Assembly (NCBI GenBank): GCA_937871705.1
Contig: CALMOO010000657.1
Coordinates: 1 to 64,000 of the forward strand
Origin: an uncultured Hymenobacter sp.
GTDB taxonomy: Bacteria; Bacteroidota; Bacteroidia; Cytophagales; Hymenobacteraceae
Reading direction: 5' to 3'
DNA: 64,000 nt
Part shown: piece by piece, positions 51,222 to 60,182 of the stretch
Layout of the letters: every line of letters starts with the position of its first letter
Numbering within the stretch: the stretch's first letter is position 1
Made by a program: the position numbers and the translations under genes
The notes under the pieces: model-generated
The model's database searches: none
The model's input: only the letters and a program-made list of their open reading frames with translations
What the model was told of the DNA's origin: nothing

Positions 51222-54200
51222 CTAGTCGGTAGCTGGCGCTGGTGAATCGCGGCTAGGTCGGTGCTGCCGGATATACTCGGAGGGCACCACGCCGTAAATT
51301 TTCTGAAACGTTTTGCGGAAATACTTCTCGTCCGTAATACCTACTTGAAAGGCTACTTCTGACACCCGCATTTGGGTTTGGGTGAGCAGCTGCGCGGCCC
51401 GCTTCATGCGCACGTCCCGAATAAATTCCACCGTCGTTTGGCCCGTAGCGTTCTTGATGCGTCGGTAGCATATCGATTGGCTCATGCCGACCTCCCGCGC
51501 TAGCCCCTGTACACTAAACTCGGGGTTGTCGAGATTGCGCTCCACCACGGCCATCGCGTTTTCCAGAAATTGGCGGTCGACATCGGCCACAACGATTTCC
51601 GTAGGCTCCAGCAAGATTTGCCGCTGGTAGTATTCGCGCAGCTTGCCTCGGTTGCGTAATAAGGCGGCCGCTTTGGCTTGCAACACCAGCGGGTTGAAGG
51701 GCTTGCTCACGTAGTCGTCGGCTCCCACCCCTAGGCCCTCCAGCTCGTGCACCGCAGCGGTGCGGGCCGTGAGCAGCACCACGGGGATGTGCGCCGTTTT
51801 GGGGTGTTGCTTGAGCTGGCGGCACAGCTCTAAGCCGTCGCTTTGGGGCATCATCACGTCGCTGATAATCAGGTCAGGTAAGTGGCGCAGGCTTTGCTCC
51901 CAGCCGACTAGTCCATCAACGGCGGTTAGCACTTCATAGTCATCCGCGAAGAGCTGGCTCAGGTACTGCCGCACATCGTCGGTATCTTCTACAAGCAGTA
52001 GGCGTGGCCGATTAGCGTAGGCAAGGGTAGCGCGCACCGCTGTAACCGGTTCGCTGAGTGTCAGCCCAGCGGGTGTGTCCTGGGCCAGTTCTACCGTGGG
52101 GTCCAGTGGCAGCAAGTCTTCGGGCCCTAGGTGCTGGCAGCCAAAAGGCAGGCGCAGCTCGAAGGTGGTACCTACCCCCCGCTGGCTGGCTACGGTGAGC
52201 TGGCCGCCGTGGCGTTCGGCAAACTGCTTGGCCAGCGACAGGCCGATGCCCGTGCCCGCCACGCGCCGCGCTGCTGTATGCGAGGCTTGATAGTAGGGGT
52301 CAAAAATGCGCGCCAGCTCACTGGCCTTAATGCCGACACCCGTATCCGTAACCGTAACTTTCAAGTAGTTGCCCGTGAGCTGCGCAGGGCCGTACACGGC
52401 TTCGCCCCCTGGATTGCCGACAATGGTCGCAGCCAGCTCGACCCGGCCTTGGGCCGGTGTGTAGGTGAAAGCATTGGCGAGCAGGTTGTTGAGAATAATT
52501 TCCAACTTGCTGCGGTCAAAATAAAGCACTACCGGCTCGGCCGGCACGTCCAGCACGTAGGTGATGGTTTTTTCCTCAGCCCGCAGCCGGAAAACTGGGT
52601 AAAGGTTAGCCAGGAAGCTTACTACGTCGTCGTGGCGGGCGAGCAGCGGCATGTGGCCCGTCTCCACCTTGCGAAAATCCAGCAGTTGGTTTACCAATTC
52701 CAGCAGTTTGCGCGCCTGCTGGTGCATGAGTTGCACCTTGCCCGGCAGGTTCGCCACCGGCCCGGCACTGCCCATTATCTCTTCCATCGGGCCTAGGATG
52801 AGGGTGAGCGGCGTACGCAGTTCGTGCGAGACGTTGGTAAAAAAGCCCAGCTTTAAATCAGTCAGCTCTTTTTCTTTCTCAGCCTGGAACTGCTCCAGCA
52901 CCAACTGATTTTTCAGGCGCTGCTGCGCCATTTCCACTTGCCGGTACACGGCTACGGCCCCTAGGGCCGCCAGTGCGTAGAGAAGATAGGCCCAGCCGGT
53001 GCGGTACCAGGGCGCAAGCACCGTAAACTGCATGGTGGCTGACTGCCGCGACCATCCGCCCTCGCCGTTGCTGGCCTTCACCCACAGGGTATAGTTGCCG
53101 GGCGGCAAGTTGGCGAAGCTGGCCGTGCGCTGGCCGGGAGGCGGCAGCACCCAGGCGTGGTGATAGCCTTCGAGGAGGTAGGCATAGCGGCTTTTATGCG
53201 GGCTAGCGAAGTTCAGGGCTACGAAGTCGACCGAGAAATCATTCTCCGATGCCTTTATAGTCAGCAGTTGCGGTGTAGTGAGGGCATGTTGCAGCAGCAC
53301 CCGGCCGTGCAACTGGGCACCCACTTCCACCGGCTCGTTGCTGATGCGCAAGCCGGTTAACTGCACCACGGGGGGGTAGGGATTGGGCTGAATGGCGCGC
53401 GGCTGAAAGTAGCTAATGCCGTTCTTGCCGCCAAAGTAGAGTGTGCCATCCTGGGCCCGGTAAGCCGCCCCAATCTTGAAGGAATTGCTTTGCAGGCCGT
53501 CCGACACATCGTAACGCAGGCACTGGCGGGTGCCAGGCCGGAAGCGATAAAGCCCGGTGCCGCCCACCCAGAGGTTACCATCGTCGTCGGCCAGCAGGCT
53601 CTCCACGTCGCTCTCGGGCAGCCACTGCTGGTAGGAGCGCACCGTTTCCTTACCCCTAGTATCAGTCACTAGCTGGTGCAGACCTCCGCCGATAGTACCA
53701 ATCCAGAGAGACCCCCGCCGGTCAAGCAGCAAGGGCCAGGTGTAGTTTACTTGCAGGCGCTGGCCCGGCGGCGAGTGATAAGCAAACTGCCGCAACAGCA
53801 CCACCGAGTCAGGCGTGACGCGCAGCTTAAGTAGGCCTGCGTCGCAGGTGCTGGCCCAAAGCACATCCTGCGTGCGGTCGTAAAGCAGGTACGTAAACTG
53901 CGTAGAAGGCAGCGGATGGCGTGGGGGCGAGTGAGCAGGCAGCATCCGGCCATCCTGGCTGAGGTGGTGCAGGCCGCCGCCGCGAGTCCCAATCCAGAGC
54001 GTGCCGTAGCGGTCCTCGGCTAGGCTCTCAATGCTTAGCCGACTCAAATCCAGGGCTCCCTGGCCGACGGTCGTATACGTCGTCAGCTGGTCGTGGCCGT
54101 TGGGCCGGGTAAGTGCCACTAGGCCGCTGCCGCGGGTGCCAAACCACAAAGTGCCATTAGAACTTTGAAAGATGGTTGCTACATCGCCCCCGGAAGCGTC

Positions 54201-55559
54201 GGGCTGCGCCTGGTTGAAATAATAGCGAGACTGCTTGGTCGTCAAGTCGTAGCACGCAGCTCCGTTGCGGGTACCGTACCAGAGCAGGTTGCGCGCTTCC
54301 TCCTTGTAAATGGCGTTGACATAGTTATTGGGCAGCGTAGGCTGGCCTAGCAACTGCTGGCGAATGCGCCCAAAGGGCTTCTGTCGCAGGTTTATCCAAT
54401 TAAGCCCCCCGGCTGCCGCGCACAGCCACAGCAGTTGGTTTCGGTCCTCAAAAATCTGATAGACCTGCTCGGCATTGATGCTGTACGGCTCCCCATCGCG
54501 GGGTAGAAAGCGGTGTGGCGGCTCGGGCTGCAGGGGCGGGCTATTGGCGGTAGCTGGGCCGGGCTCCCACATGTACAGCCCATAGATAGTGCCGGTCCAC
54601 AGGCGGTTAAACGAATCGAGGTGCAGCGACTGCAGAAACGGCAGTCGCTGTGGCAAGGCGGTGGCCGTTAGTTCCTCAGGCCGGCGGCCGGCCGCGCCGT
54701 GCACCCACAGCACGGTATGGTCGGTGCCTACCCACAGGTCGCCGCGGTGGTCAAGGCACAGGGCTCGCACGCTGGACGTTGCCACCGGGGTAGCGCGAGC
54801 TACTAGCTGAGCAGCTGTGGCATCTACCACCTGCAGGCCTACGTCGTAAGCGCCCACCCAAATGCTGCCTTGCTGGTCTATCGCTAAGGCGCGCACGTTA
54901 AATGCCGAATTGGGCGCGCCCGCCGGAGAGATGAGCGCCAGGTTTTGCAGCTGCTGGTAGCCTGGCCCGAAAGTTAGCACGAATAGTCCCTGGCTGGTCC
55001 CCACCCAGAGTCGACCCCGCGCGTCGGACACCAGCGACGACACATCAGCCTGGGCTAGCTGCCGCATGAGGCGCCACGCAGCCGGTGGTACCGGCTTTGT
55101 GGCGAAGCTCTGGAAACAGTCGTGGTCGGCGTCGTAAAAACTGATGCCGCCGCGCTCGGTACCCACCCAGAGCTGTCCGGCTGGGTCGCAGTGCAGCACT
55201 CGGATGCGGTTGGCCGATAGTCCATTCAGCGGGTTTACAGGCAGGGAGTACTGCTTCAGGCCATAGCCGTCGTAGCGGTCCAGGCCATGGTTGGTACCCA
55301 CCCAGATGAAGCCGGTCCTATCCTGCGTCACGGTCATGGCGTCACTGTGCGCGAGGCCCTCATCTACGGAAAGGTGCTCGAAGCGGAACTCACTCGGCGG
55401 AGAAGGCTGGGCATGCGCCGTCTGCACCACTCGTAAGCACAGTACCAGCAGCGCCCAACAAGTGATTAACCCCCATTGCCTACTGTGTGCAGCGCTCGGG
55501 AGCGGCCTTTTGAGGGGCGGAGAAAGGTGAGGAAGCGGGGTGGGAAAGGTGAGTAGCAA
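51222..55559 (-). CDS. Hybrid two-component system regulator (HTCS) of the mannan locus
   Basis: 1445 residues in one chain. Signal/anchor near residues 30-50. A periplasmic sensor made of two-component propeller repeats (about 60-730; repeated 'LWVGT..GL' units) is followed by a Y_Y_Y domain (about 735-815), one membrane span (about 825-845), histidine kinase ('NVSHELRTPLTLILGPMEEI', H912; ATPase 'VTDTGVGI' and 'GTGIGLSLAKQF'), a receiver with phospho-acceptor D1234 in 'IISDVMMP', and an AraC helix-turn-helix (about 1330-1435, 'VAFQVGITDEKYFRKTFQKI'). It binds a released oligosaccharide and activates the locus. The only in-frame start upstream of the signal is TTG at 55559; an ATG at about 55585 is in another frame, so the true start deserves checking. 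Confidence 0.93.
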   Translation of the reverse strand: MLLTFPTPLPHLSPPLKRPLPSAAHSRQWGLITCWALLVLCLRVVQTAHAQPSPPSEFRFEHLSVDEGLAHSDAMTVTQDRTGFIWVGTNHGLDRYDGYGLKQYSLPVNPLNGLSANRIRVLHCDPAGQLWVGTERGGISFYDADHDCFQSFATKPVPPAAWRLMRQLAQADVSSLVSDARGRLWVGTSQGLFVLTFGPGYQQLQNLALISPAGAPNSAFNVRALAIDQQGSIWVGAYDVGLQVVDATAAQLVARATPVATSSVRALCLDHRGDLWVGTDHTVLWVHGAAGRRPEELTATALPQRLPFLQSLHLDSFNRLWTGTIYGLYMWEPGPATANSPPLQPEPPHRFLPRDGEPYSINAEQVYQIFEDRNQLLWLCAAAGGLNWINLRQKPFGRIRQQLLGQPTLPNNYVNAIYKEEARNLLWYGTRNGAACYDLTTKQSRYYFNQAQPDASGGDVATIFQSSNGTLWFGTRGSGLVALTRPNGHDQLTTYTTVGQGALDLSRLSIESLAEDRYGTLWIGTRGGGLHHLSQDGRMLPAHSPPRHPLPSTQFTYLLYDRTQDVLWASTCDAGLLKLRVTPDSVVLLRQFAYHSPPGQRLQVNYTWPLLLDRRGSLWIGTIGGGLHQLVTDTRGKETVRSYQQWLPESDVESLLADDDGNLWVGGTGLYRFRPGTRQCLRYDVSDGLQSNSFKIGAAYRAQDGTLYFGGKNGISYFQPRAIQPNPYPPVVQLTGLRISNEPVEVGAQLHGRVLLQHALTTPQLLTIKASENDFSVDFVALNFASPHKSRYAYLLEGYHHAWVLPPPGQRTASFANLPPGNYTLWVKASNGEGGWSRQSATMQFTVLAPWYRTGWAYLLYALAALGAVAVYRQVEMAQQRLKNQLVLEQFQAEKEKELTDLKLGFFTNVSHELRTPLTLILGPMEEIMGSAGPVANLPGKVQLMHQQARKLLELVNQLLDFRKVETGHMPLLARHDDVVSFLANLYPVFRLRAEEKTITYVLDVPAEPVVLYFDRSKLEIILNNLLANAFTYTPAQGRVELAATIVGNPGGEAVYGPAQLTGNYLKVTVTDTGVGIKASELARIFDPYYQASHTAARRVAGTGIGLSLAKQFAERHGGQLTVASQRGVGTTFELRLPFGCQHLGPEDLLPLDPTVELAQDTPAGLTLSEPVTAVRATLAYANRPRLLLVEDTDDVRQYLSQLFADDYEVLTAVDGLVGWEQSLRHLPDLIISDVMMPQSDGLELCRQLKQHPKTAHIPVVLLTARTAAVHELEGLGVGADDYVSKPFNPLVLQAKAAALLRNRGKLREYYQRQILLEPTEIVVADVDRQFLENAMAVVERNLDNPEFSVQGLAREVGMSQSICYRRIKNATGQTTVEFIRDVRMKRAAQLLTQTQMRVSEVAFQVGITDEKYFRKTFQKIYGVVPSEYIRQHRPSRDSPAPATD

Positions 55560-55960
55560 GAACGAGTGTGCAAAGTGGAGTCATATTCACTAGCAAGGGA
55601 CGAATTTAAAGACCTGCCTCTAGCAATTGGCTATTCAGAGTTAATAACCAGCCAACACGTAAGTTGACTAGTGAAGCAATGTAGCTAAATCGCACACAGA
55701 TAAGACGTAAAGCGAAGTTGCGACTCGACATCGTTGTGTACTCAATAATTTCAAGTAGTGTATGGCACTCGGCCTTGCGCTAGATGGTTCTCGACAAGAC
55801 TTATGCAAAACTCACCTGTCACCGCTTTGCTGCGCTCGCGATGACAGGTGAGTTTTGTATAAGTCCTGCTTAAACTAAGATTCAGCAGGACTACAGCGGC
55901 TACCAGCGCTAGGTAACTAAATCGCCTCATAGTTCGCCTCAGACCACCGTTTTCCTATAC
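55560..55960. other. Intergenic region with a long hairpin
   Basis: 401 bp without a gene between the HTCS start and the GH76 stop. It contains the inverted repeat at 55798-55865. Confidence 0.5.
55798..55865. repeat. Long palindromic repeat, 28-bp arms
   Basis: Arms 55798-55825 and 55838-55865 are complementary at 26 of 28 positions around a 12-nt loop. The core CTCACCTGTCA / TGACAGGTGAG with 'GCGCTCGCG' in the loop resembles dispersed GTCAT.GCGAGCG palindromes found in many bacterial genomes. There is no T run, so it is a repeat element rather than a typical terminator, though it may terminate transcription of the GH76 gene. Confidence 0.65.
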
Positions 55961-58900
55961 CTACTTTTTTATCAATTTGTAATTTCTCCGATTTGAAAAA
56001 TCGTCCACATTGATAAAATATAAACCGGGTTTCAACGCACTTATATTGATTTTAGCATTTCCATCCACAATGATTGGTGTTGGTTGAAGCATTACTTTTC
56101 CAGACAAGTCACTCACAATAATCAGCTCATTTCCAGCGATATTAGTCAGTGTTACTTCATCCGCTGCTGGGTTCGGATAAAAGCTCAGTACCTGGCTGTT
56201 GGGGGCAGCTGCTGTGAGCACAGTCGCTCTGTTTACGGTCACGACAATGTTCTTGAAGCTTAGACAACCTAAATTGTTCGTATAAGTAGCCTGGTAAATT
56301 CCCGCTTGATTAACCTGGATATTCTGCAGTACTATTTCCCTGGTGTTGGCAAAGAATCCTCCGGGGCCGGTCCATGCCCACATGTTTTTGCCAGGCTGTG
56401 GCCCTAGCTGCAGCTTATCGCCTTCATTTACAGTGACTGAAGAATCGCTCTGCCAGGTGCCATCATTGACGTTGAAATACGGCGTAATTGGCGTGCCGCA
56501 GTAGTCATCGTTGGTCACATCAATGGTCAGTATATGCGTGCTGATGCAGGCGTTGTTGCCAATCAAGCTGATTTCATAGCTTCCTTTTTGCCAAAAAAGA
56601 ATCCTTCTAAAATATACTTCGGCAGCTTCAGAGGTAAAGCCATTGGGTCCTGTCCATCTCCAAGTGCCCTCAGTTGCCGGAAACTTAATCAATACACTGT
56701 CACCGGAATGGACTGAAATGGAAGCGGTGTTTTGTACCTGTATTCCGTTTACCGTAATGGTTGGTGTAATTGATGCTTGCGTACAATTGCCATTGAACCC
56801 GATGGTGAAATCGCGCGAACTCACGCAACCAGCAGCATTAGTGAAAGCAGCCGTGTAGGTACCTGCTTGCTGCGCCGTAAAGTTTGTAATAGTAAACTCC
56901 CTCGTAGTGGCTGTAAAATTATTGGGACCAGTCCAGCTCCAGGTTCCACCGTCCGCTGCTTGCGGGCCAACGGTAATCTTGTCGCCGATATTTAACGAAG
57001 CATATTCCTGCTTTTTCCACACAACGTCATTTACGTTGAGGTAGGGCGTGATTGGTAAACCACAAGGGTCCGGACCCGTCAGCGCAATACTGATTGTCCG
57101 GGTGCTTACGCAGCCAGCAGAATTAGTGTGAGTTACGGTATACTTCCCCGCTTTTTTATAATCAATACTTAGAAACGAAAATTCTCTAGCGTTAGCTACG
57201 AATCCATTTGGTCCTGTCCACGTCCAGCTGCCCTCTTCCGGCTGCGCCTCCACGGCGACGTAGCTACCTGCTTGCACGGTAAGTGAATCTGCCTGCCGAG
57301 GCGCTGCTTCATTGACTTGAATACTGGTGCTAATCGGGGTAGGCATGCAATTCTTCAAGGTGATTACAAAATCCTGTTCGCTGACACAGCCCGCCGGATT
57401 GGTATACCTCGCGGTGTAAATACCGCCTTGGCTAAAGTCAATTTTATTAAGCGTAACTACCCGCGACGTTGAAGAAAAATTCTGGGGCCCTGTCCAGCTC
57501 CAGGTTCCGTCCCCAGGCGTTGGTTTAAGTTGCACCTTGTCGCCGCTCGCAACTGTTATAGCAGCTGTTTGCTGGGCTGGCTTGCCATTCACCAACACAA
57601 TAGGGACTATCTGACTGCAGCTTTGAGCAGTAAACTTGTCGATAGTCCAGCCGCCGGCGACTGCCTTTAGCTTTAAAGATTGTATGCCCGCTTTCAATTC
57701 TACGGCGGCATTTACCGCGTTAAAAGCGCTGCCAGTAGCGGGAAGCGCAAGGGTTGTCAAGGTTACGTTGTTCTGCTGAATTTCCATCGACCCAGCGGCT
57801 ATTCCTGCGACGCTGAAGGACAAAGTATATAGCCCTGATTTTGGAGCATTTACAATAAATTCCAGCCAGTCTCCGCTGTCAATTGCGCCGACAGCTTTGC
57901 CACCCGTTGAAAGACCTACGGTAGAAGCGCCTTGCATGAAGTTATAGTCTTCTGCTTCGATGGTTCCAGAAAGTGAGTGAACCATCGGGGTAAATTGCAG
58001 CATCGCTACGGTACTTACATATTTCGTGGGCCAACTGTTGGAAACGACCGGGGTAGGAGCTGCCCAGCCATTCCACGAAAGATTAAGGTCTGTTCTGCGG
58101 TTTTTCCAGGCGGCGTCCGCATTTTGTTTCATAAAAGGGTAATAGGTATTCCAGAGTTGCGGATTCCACATGCAGAGATGACCCAGACCACGAGCGTACT
58201 CGTCGGCCCAGGTATTCAGATAGTCCGCGGAATTACTGATAATCCCATTGGTGGTCATGTTATTGATTACATAATTGGCGGCTAGCTGCGCATCTCTCAA
58301 CATCATCTCGTTGCCGGTAATTTTGTACAGATGAGCCGCAAAATCAATAAAAGACCCTTGGTTGTAAACCGCAGAGCCCTTGTTCACCACCTCAATCCGG
58401 TCGATTCCCGCATACACCTGCCCGTTCAATGGATTGAAAAGGTGGCTTCTCGACCAATTATAGATTTGGATGGCTTTGTCGCGGTAATCGGCTTTTCCGG
58501 TGCTCTCATAAAGTATACAAGCGAGCTTCCCATTGGGATTGTTAGATAAGGCTTCCTTGTTGACTGCCCACTCAGCGGGCGACTTCCCACGTTCAGCAGG
58601 GGTCATATCGGGTTGCTGTTCCCAAATTCCGCCGCTGTTGAAGACGGTATTCCACCCTCTGTCGTAAGCAAGGTTGAAGCAATACTCGGCTTGGGTTAAA
58701 AAATTGATGGTACCTGTTACTTGATATCCCCTAGCCAGGCCGAGCCCCATCCAGGCAATATCGTCATTCCAGCCATCGTAGGCATAGGGAGGAGGATTGA
58801 GCTTAAGAAAGCCGTTGCAGAGCTTATTGACCAAAGCCTTGTCCGCGTCACTCTTTCTGCGTTCATAAGTGTCTTGCATCCCGAAAATATCCAAGGCTAA

Positions 58901-59125
58901 AGTCCAGTTGCCGTCGGATGCGTTGTCGTTCAGGGCTTTTTTGTAGTAAACGTTGTCACTCTGCGTTACCAGAAAGGCATTATTGAACGCCTGAATGGAA
59001 GAATCAGCCCGCTGATTTAAAATCTGTGCCTGCGATAAGGTAGTGCTGGCAAAAAACAGCAGCAGGACGAACGGCCTAAAATACCTCACACGAGGGTTGA
59101 CACTGGATTTCTGGTGCTTTTCCAT
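55961..59125 (-). CDS. Secreted GH76 alpha-1,6-mannanase with CBM6-like domain, five Ig-like repeats and T9SS tail
   Basis: 1054 residues. Signal peptide to about residue 34 ('TTLSQAQ'). GH76 catalytic domain about 40-370 with D121-D122 in 'YDGWNDDIAW'. A CBM6-like beta-sandwich (about 385-510, 'GTIEAEDYNFMQGASTVGLS', 'IDSGDWLEFIVN') follows, then five repeats of about 90-95 residues (about 515-970), each with a 'W.WTGP.GF' core and a 'G.Y...YTN..GC.S' end, and finally the type IX sorting domain ('VLSFYPNPAADEVTLTNIAG'). Paralogue of the enzyme at 35021, but secreted and modular. AT-richer than neighbours; shares its promoter/palindrome with SusC (59459-59516). Confidence 0.92.
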   Translation of the reverse strand: MEKHQKSSVNPRVRYFRPFVLLLFFASTTLSQAQILNQRADSSIQAFNNAFLVTQSDNVYYKKALNDNASDGNWTLALDIFGMQDTYERRKSDADKALVNKLCNGFLKLNPPPYAYDGWNDDIAWMGLGLARGYQVTGTINFLTQAEYCFNLAYDRGWNTVFNSGGIWEQQPDMTPAERGKSPAEWAVNKEALSNNPNGKLACILYESTGKADYRDKAIQIYNWSRSHLFNPLNGQVYAGIDRIEVVNKGSAVYNQGSFIDFAAHLYKITGNEMMLRDAQLAANYVINNMTTNGIISNSADYLNTWADEYARGLGHLCMWNPQLWNTYYPFMKQNADAAWKNRRTDLNLSWNGWAAPTPVVSNSWPTKYVSTVAMLQFTPMVHSLSGTIEAEDYNFMQGASTVGLSTGGKAVGAIDSGDWLEFIVNAPKSGLYTLSFSVAGIAAGSMEIQQNNVTLTTLALPATGSAFNAVNAAVELKAGIQSLKLKAVAGGWTIDKFTAQSCSQIVPIVLVNGKPAQQTAAITVASGDKVQLKPTPGDGTWSWTGPQNFSSTSRVVTLNKIDFSQGGIYTARYTNPAGCVSEQDFVITLKNCMPTPISTSIQVNEAAPRQADSLTVQAGSYVAVEAQPEEGSWTWTGPNGFVANAREFSFLSIDYKKAGKYTVTHTNSAGCVSTRTISIALTGPDPCGLPITPYLNVNDVVWKKQEYASLNIGDKITVGPQAADGGTWSWTGPNNFTATTREFTITNFTAQQAGTYTAAFTNAAGCVSSRDFTIGFNGNCTQASITPTITVNGIQVQNTASISVHSGDSVLIKFPATEGTWRWTGPNGFTSEAAEVYFRRILFWQKGSYEISLIGNNACISTHILTIDVTNDDYCGTPITPYFNVNDGTWQSDSSVTVNEGDKLQLGPQPGKNMWAWTGPGGFFANTREIVLQNIQVNQAGIYQATYTNNLGCLSFKNIVVTVNRATVLTAAAPNSQVLSFYPNPAADEVTLTNIAGNELIIVSDLSGKVMLQPTPIIVDGNAKINISALKPGLYFINVDDFSNRRNYKLIKK

Positions 59126-59918
59126 GGGTGGGATTGTAGAGATTTACCATTTGACGGAAATCCAATTCGGGTATTTTTTTGCAGCTTGTTTTTATTACCA
59201 GCGCTATTTTCTGGCGCCAGTACACGCATCATTTCCGCTACGGAATAGCTCCTTTTTTCGAGTCAGCAATCAGGAACAACAGTTGGCTTGCCTAGGCTAG
59301 AACATCAGGCAAACTGAGTGAAGGAAGCAACACCTAGCGGGCAGTGCGGTAGCCAGGCAGTAGGATTGTTGTAGTTGATACGGTGCCTAGAGTGGGGCCT
59401 ACTTCCGGAGTCAGCTGGGTCTTATTTGAATAGAAGCAAGGCCATTCTGGAGATGATACAAATCTACCAGCCTGTTTCTTGCCTGAACCGGGGGTTTTAG
59501 GTGAAAAAACCGGGTCATTTTAATGAATACTCCTCTTCAGGATAGAACACATACCCTTCGCCGACCTGCCCTGAATAGCCCTTGGTAGCTATCGTAGTCA
59601 GGGAAAGCTGAGCGCTCTAAATTTAAATTAACTGATTTTAAGTTGTTTCTTAACTGAAGTTTTCTAATTGCCGTAATCTGTGGGACCAAATCTTCCACGA
59701 CGCTAGCTGGCGCTGTTCAACCGTCTTGTTATAAGTCTGTTGCAGATAAGCCAGGTCAGTAAGCTGGTTAATAGTGGTTTGGAAGCGCCCACTATGTGGT
59801 CGAGTAGGTTCATTAGACGATCTACTATCTCATCCTGCTGCAGATCTGTACGCTTCCTGGAGAAGTGAGCCAGTTGTGAGTAGAGAAAAGCGTATTTTCA
59901 CTATCTGACAACTGACAC
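59126..59918. other. Long leader and control region of the GH76 gene
   Basis: 793 bp without a gene. The promoter/palindrome at 59459-59516 lies 334 bp before the GH76 start, leaving a long untranslated leader. The rest, up to the IS3 element at 59919, shows nothing recognisable. Confidence 0.5.
59459..59516 (-). promoter_or_regulatory. GH76 promoter with palindrome identical in layout to the SusC promoter
   Basis: On the minus strand, GACCCGGTTTTTT...CCCCGGTT (59516-59486) is followed by a 19-nt spacer and the perfect -7 box TAGATTTG (59466-59459). Compared with 47530-47588, palindrome, spacer length and -7 box are conserved, whereas the flanks are not. Confidence 0.65.
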
Positions 59919-60182
59919 ATGAAAAAGGGACGATTCAGCGAGGCCCAGCTTGTGGCCATTCTGCGACAGCAAGCCAGCGGGCAGACCGTGGCCCAGATTG
60001 TGCGTGAGCACGGCTTGAGCGAGGCGACGTTCTATTCCTGGAAAAGCAAGTATGCGGGGGCCAGCGTCGCGGAGCTTACTCGGCTCAAGCACTTGGAAGA
60101 AGAGAATCGCACGCTCAAGCAGCTGTTTGCCGATTTGAGATTAGAGAACCAAGCTATCAAAGAGCTACTGCGAAAAAAGTAG
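59919..60182 (+). CDS. IS3-family transposase OrfA
   Basis: 87 residues. Helix-turn-helix 'QTVAQIVREHGLSEATFYSW' followed by the leucine-zipper tail 'LKHLEEENRTLKQLFADLRL', the standard OrfA of IS3-family elements (IS407/IS51-like group). Intact, but it depends on frameshifting into orfB, which is dead. Confidence 0.85.
   Translation: MKKGRFSEAQLVAILRQQASGQTVAQIVREHGLSEATFYSWKSKYAGASVAELTRLKHLEEENRTLKQLFADLRLENQAIKELLRKK
60173..60179 (+). promoter_or_regulatory. Programmed -1 frameshift site between orfA and orfB
   Basis: AAAAAAG lies just before the orfA stop TAG (60180-60182). A -1 slip puts ribosomes into the orfB frame beginning GTA at 60179, as expected for IS3-family OrfAB synthesis. 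The signal is preserved although orfB is disabled. Confidence 0.65.

Noticed and set aside
55798..55865. Rho-independent terminator call for the palindrome
   Set aside because: The stem is long, but no T run follows on either strand, so it was listed as a repeat instead.
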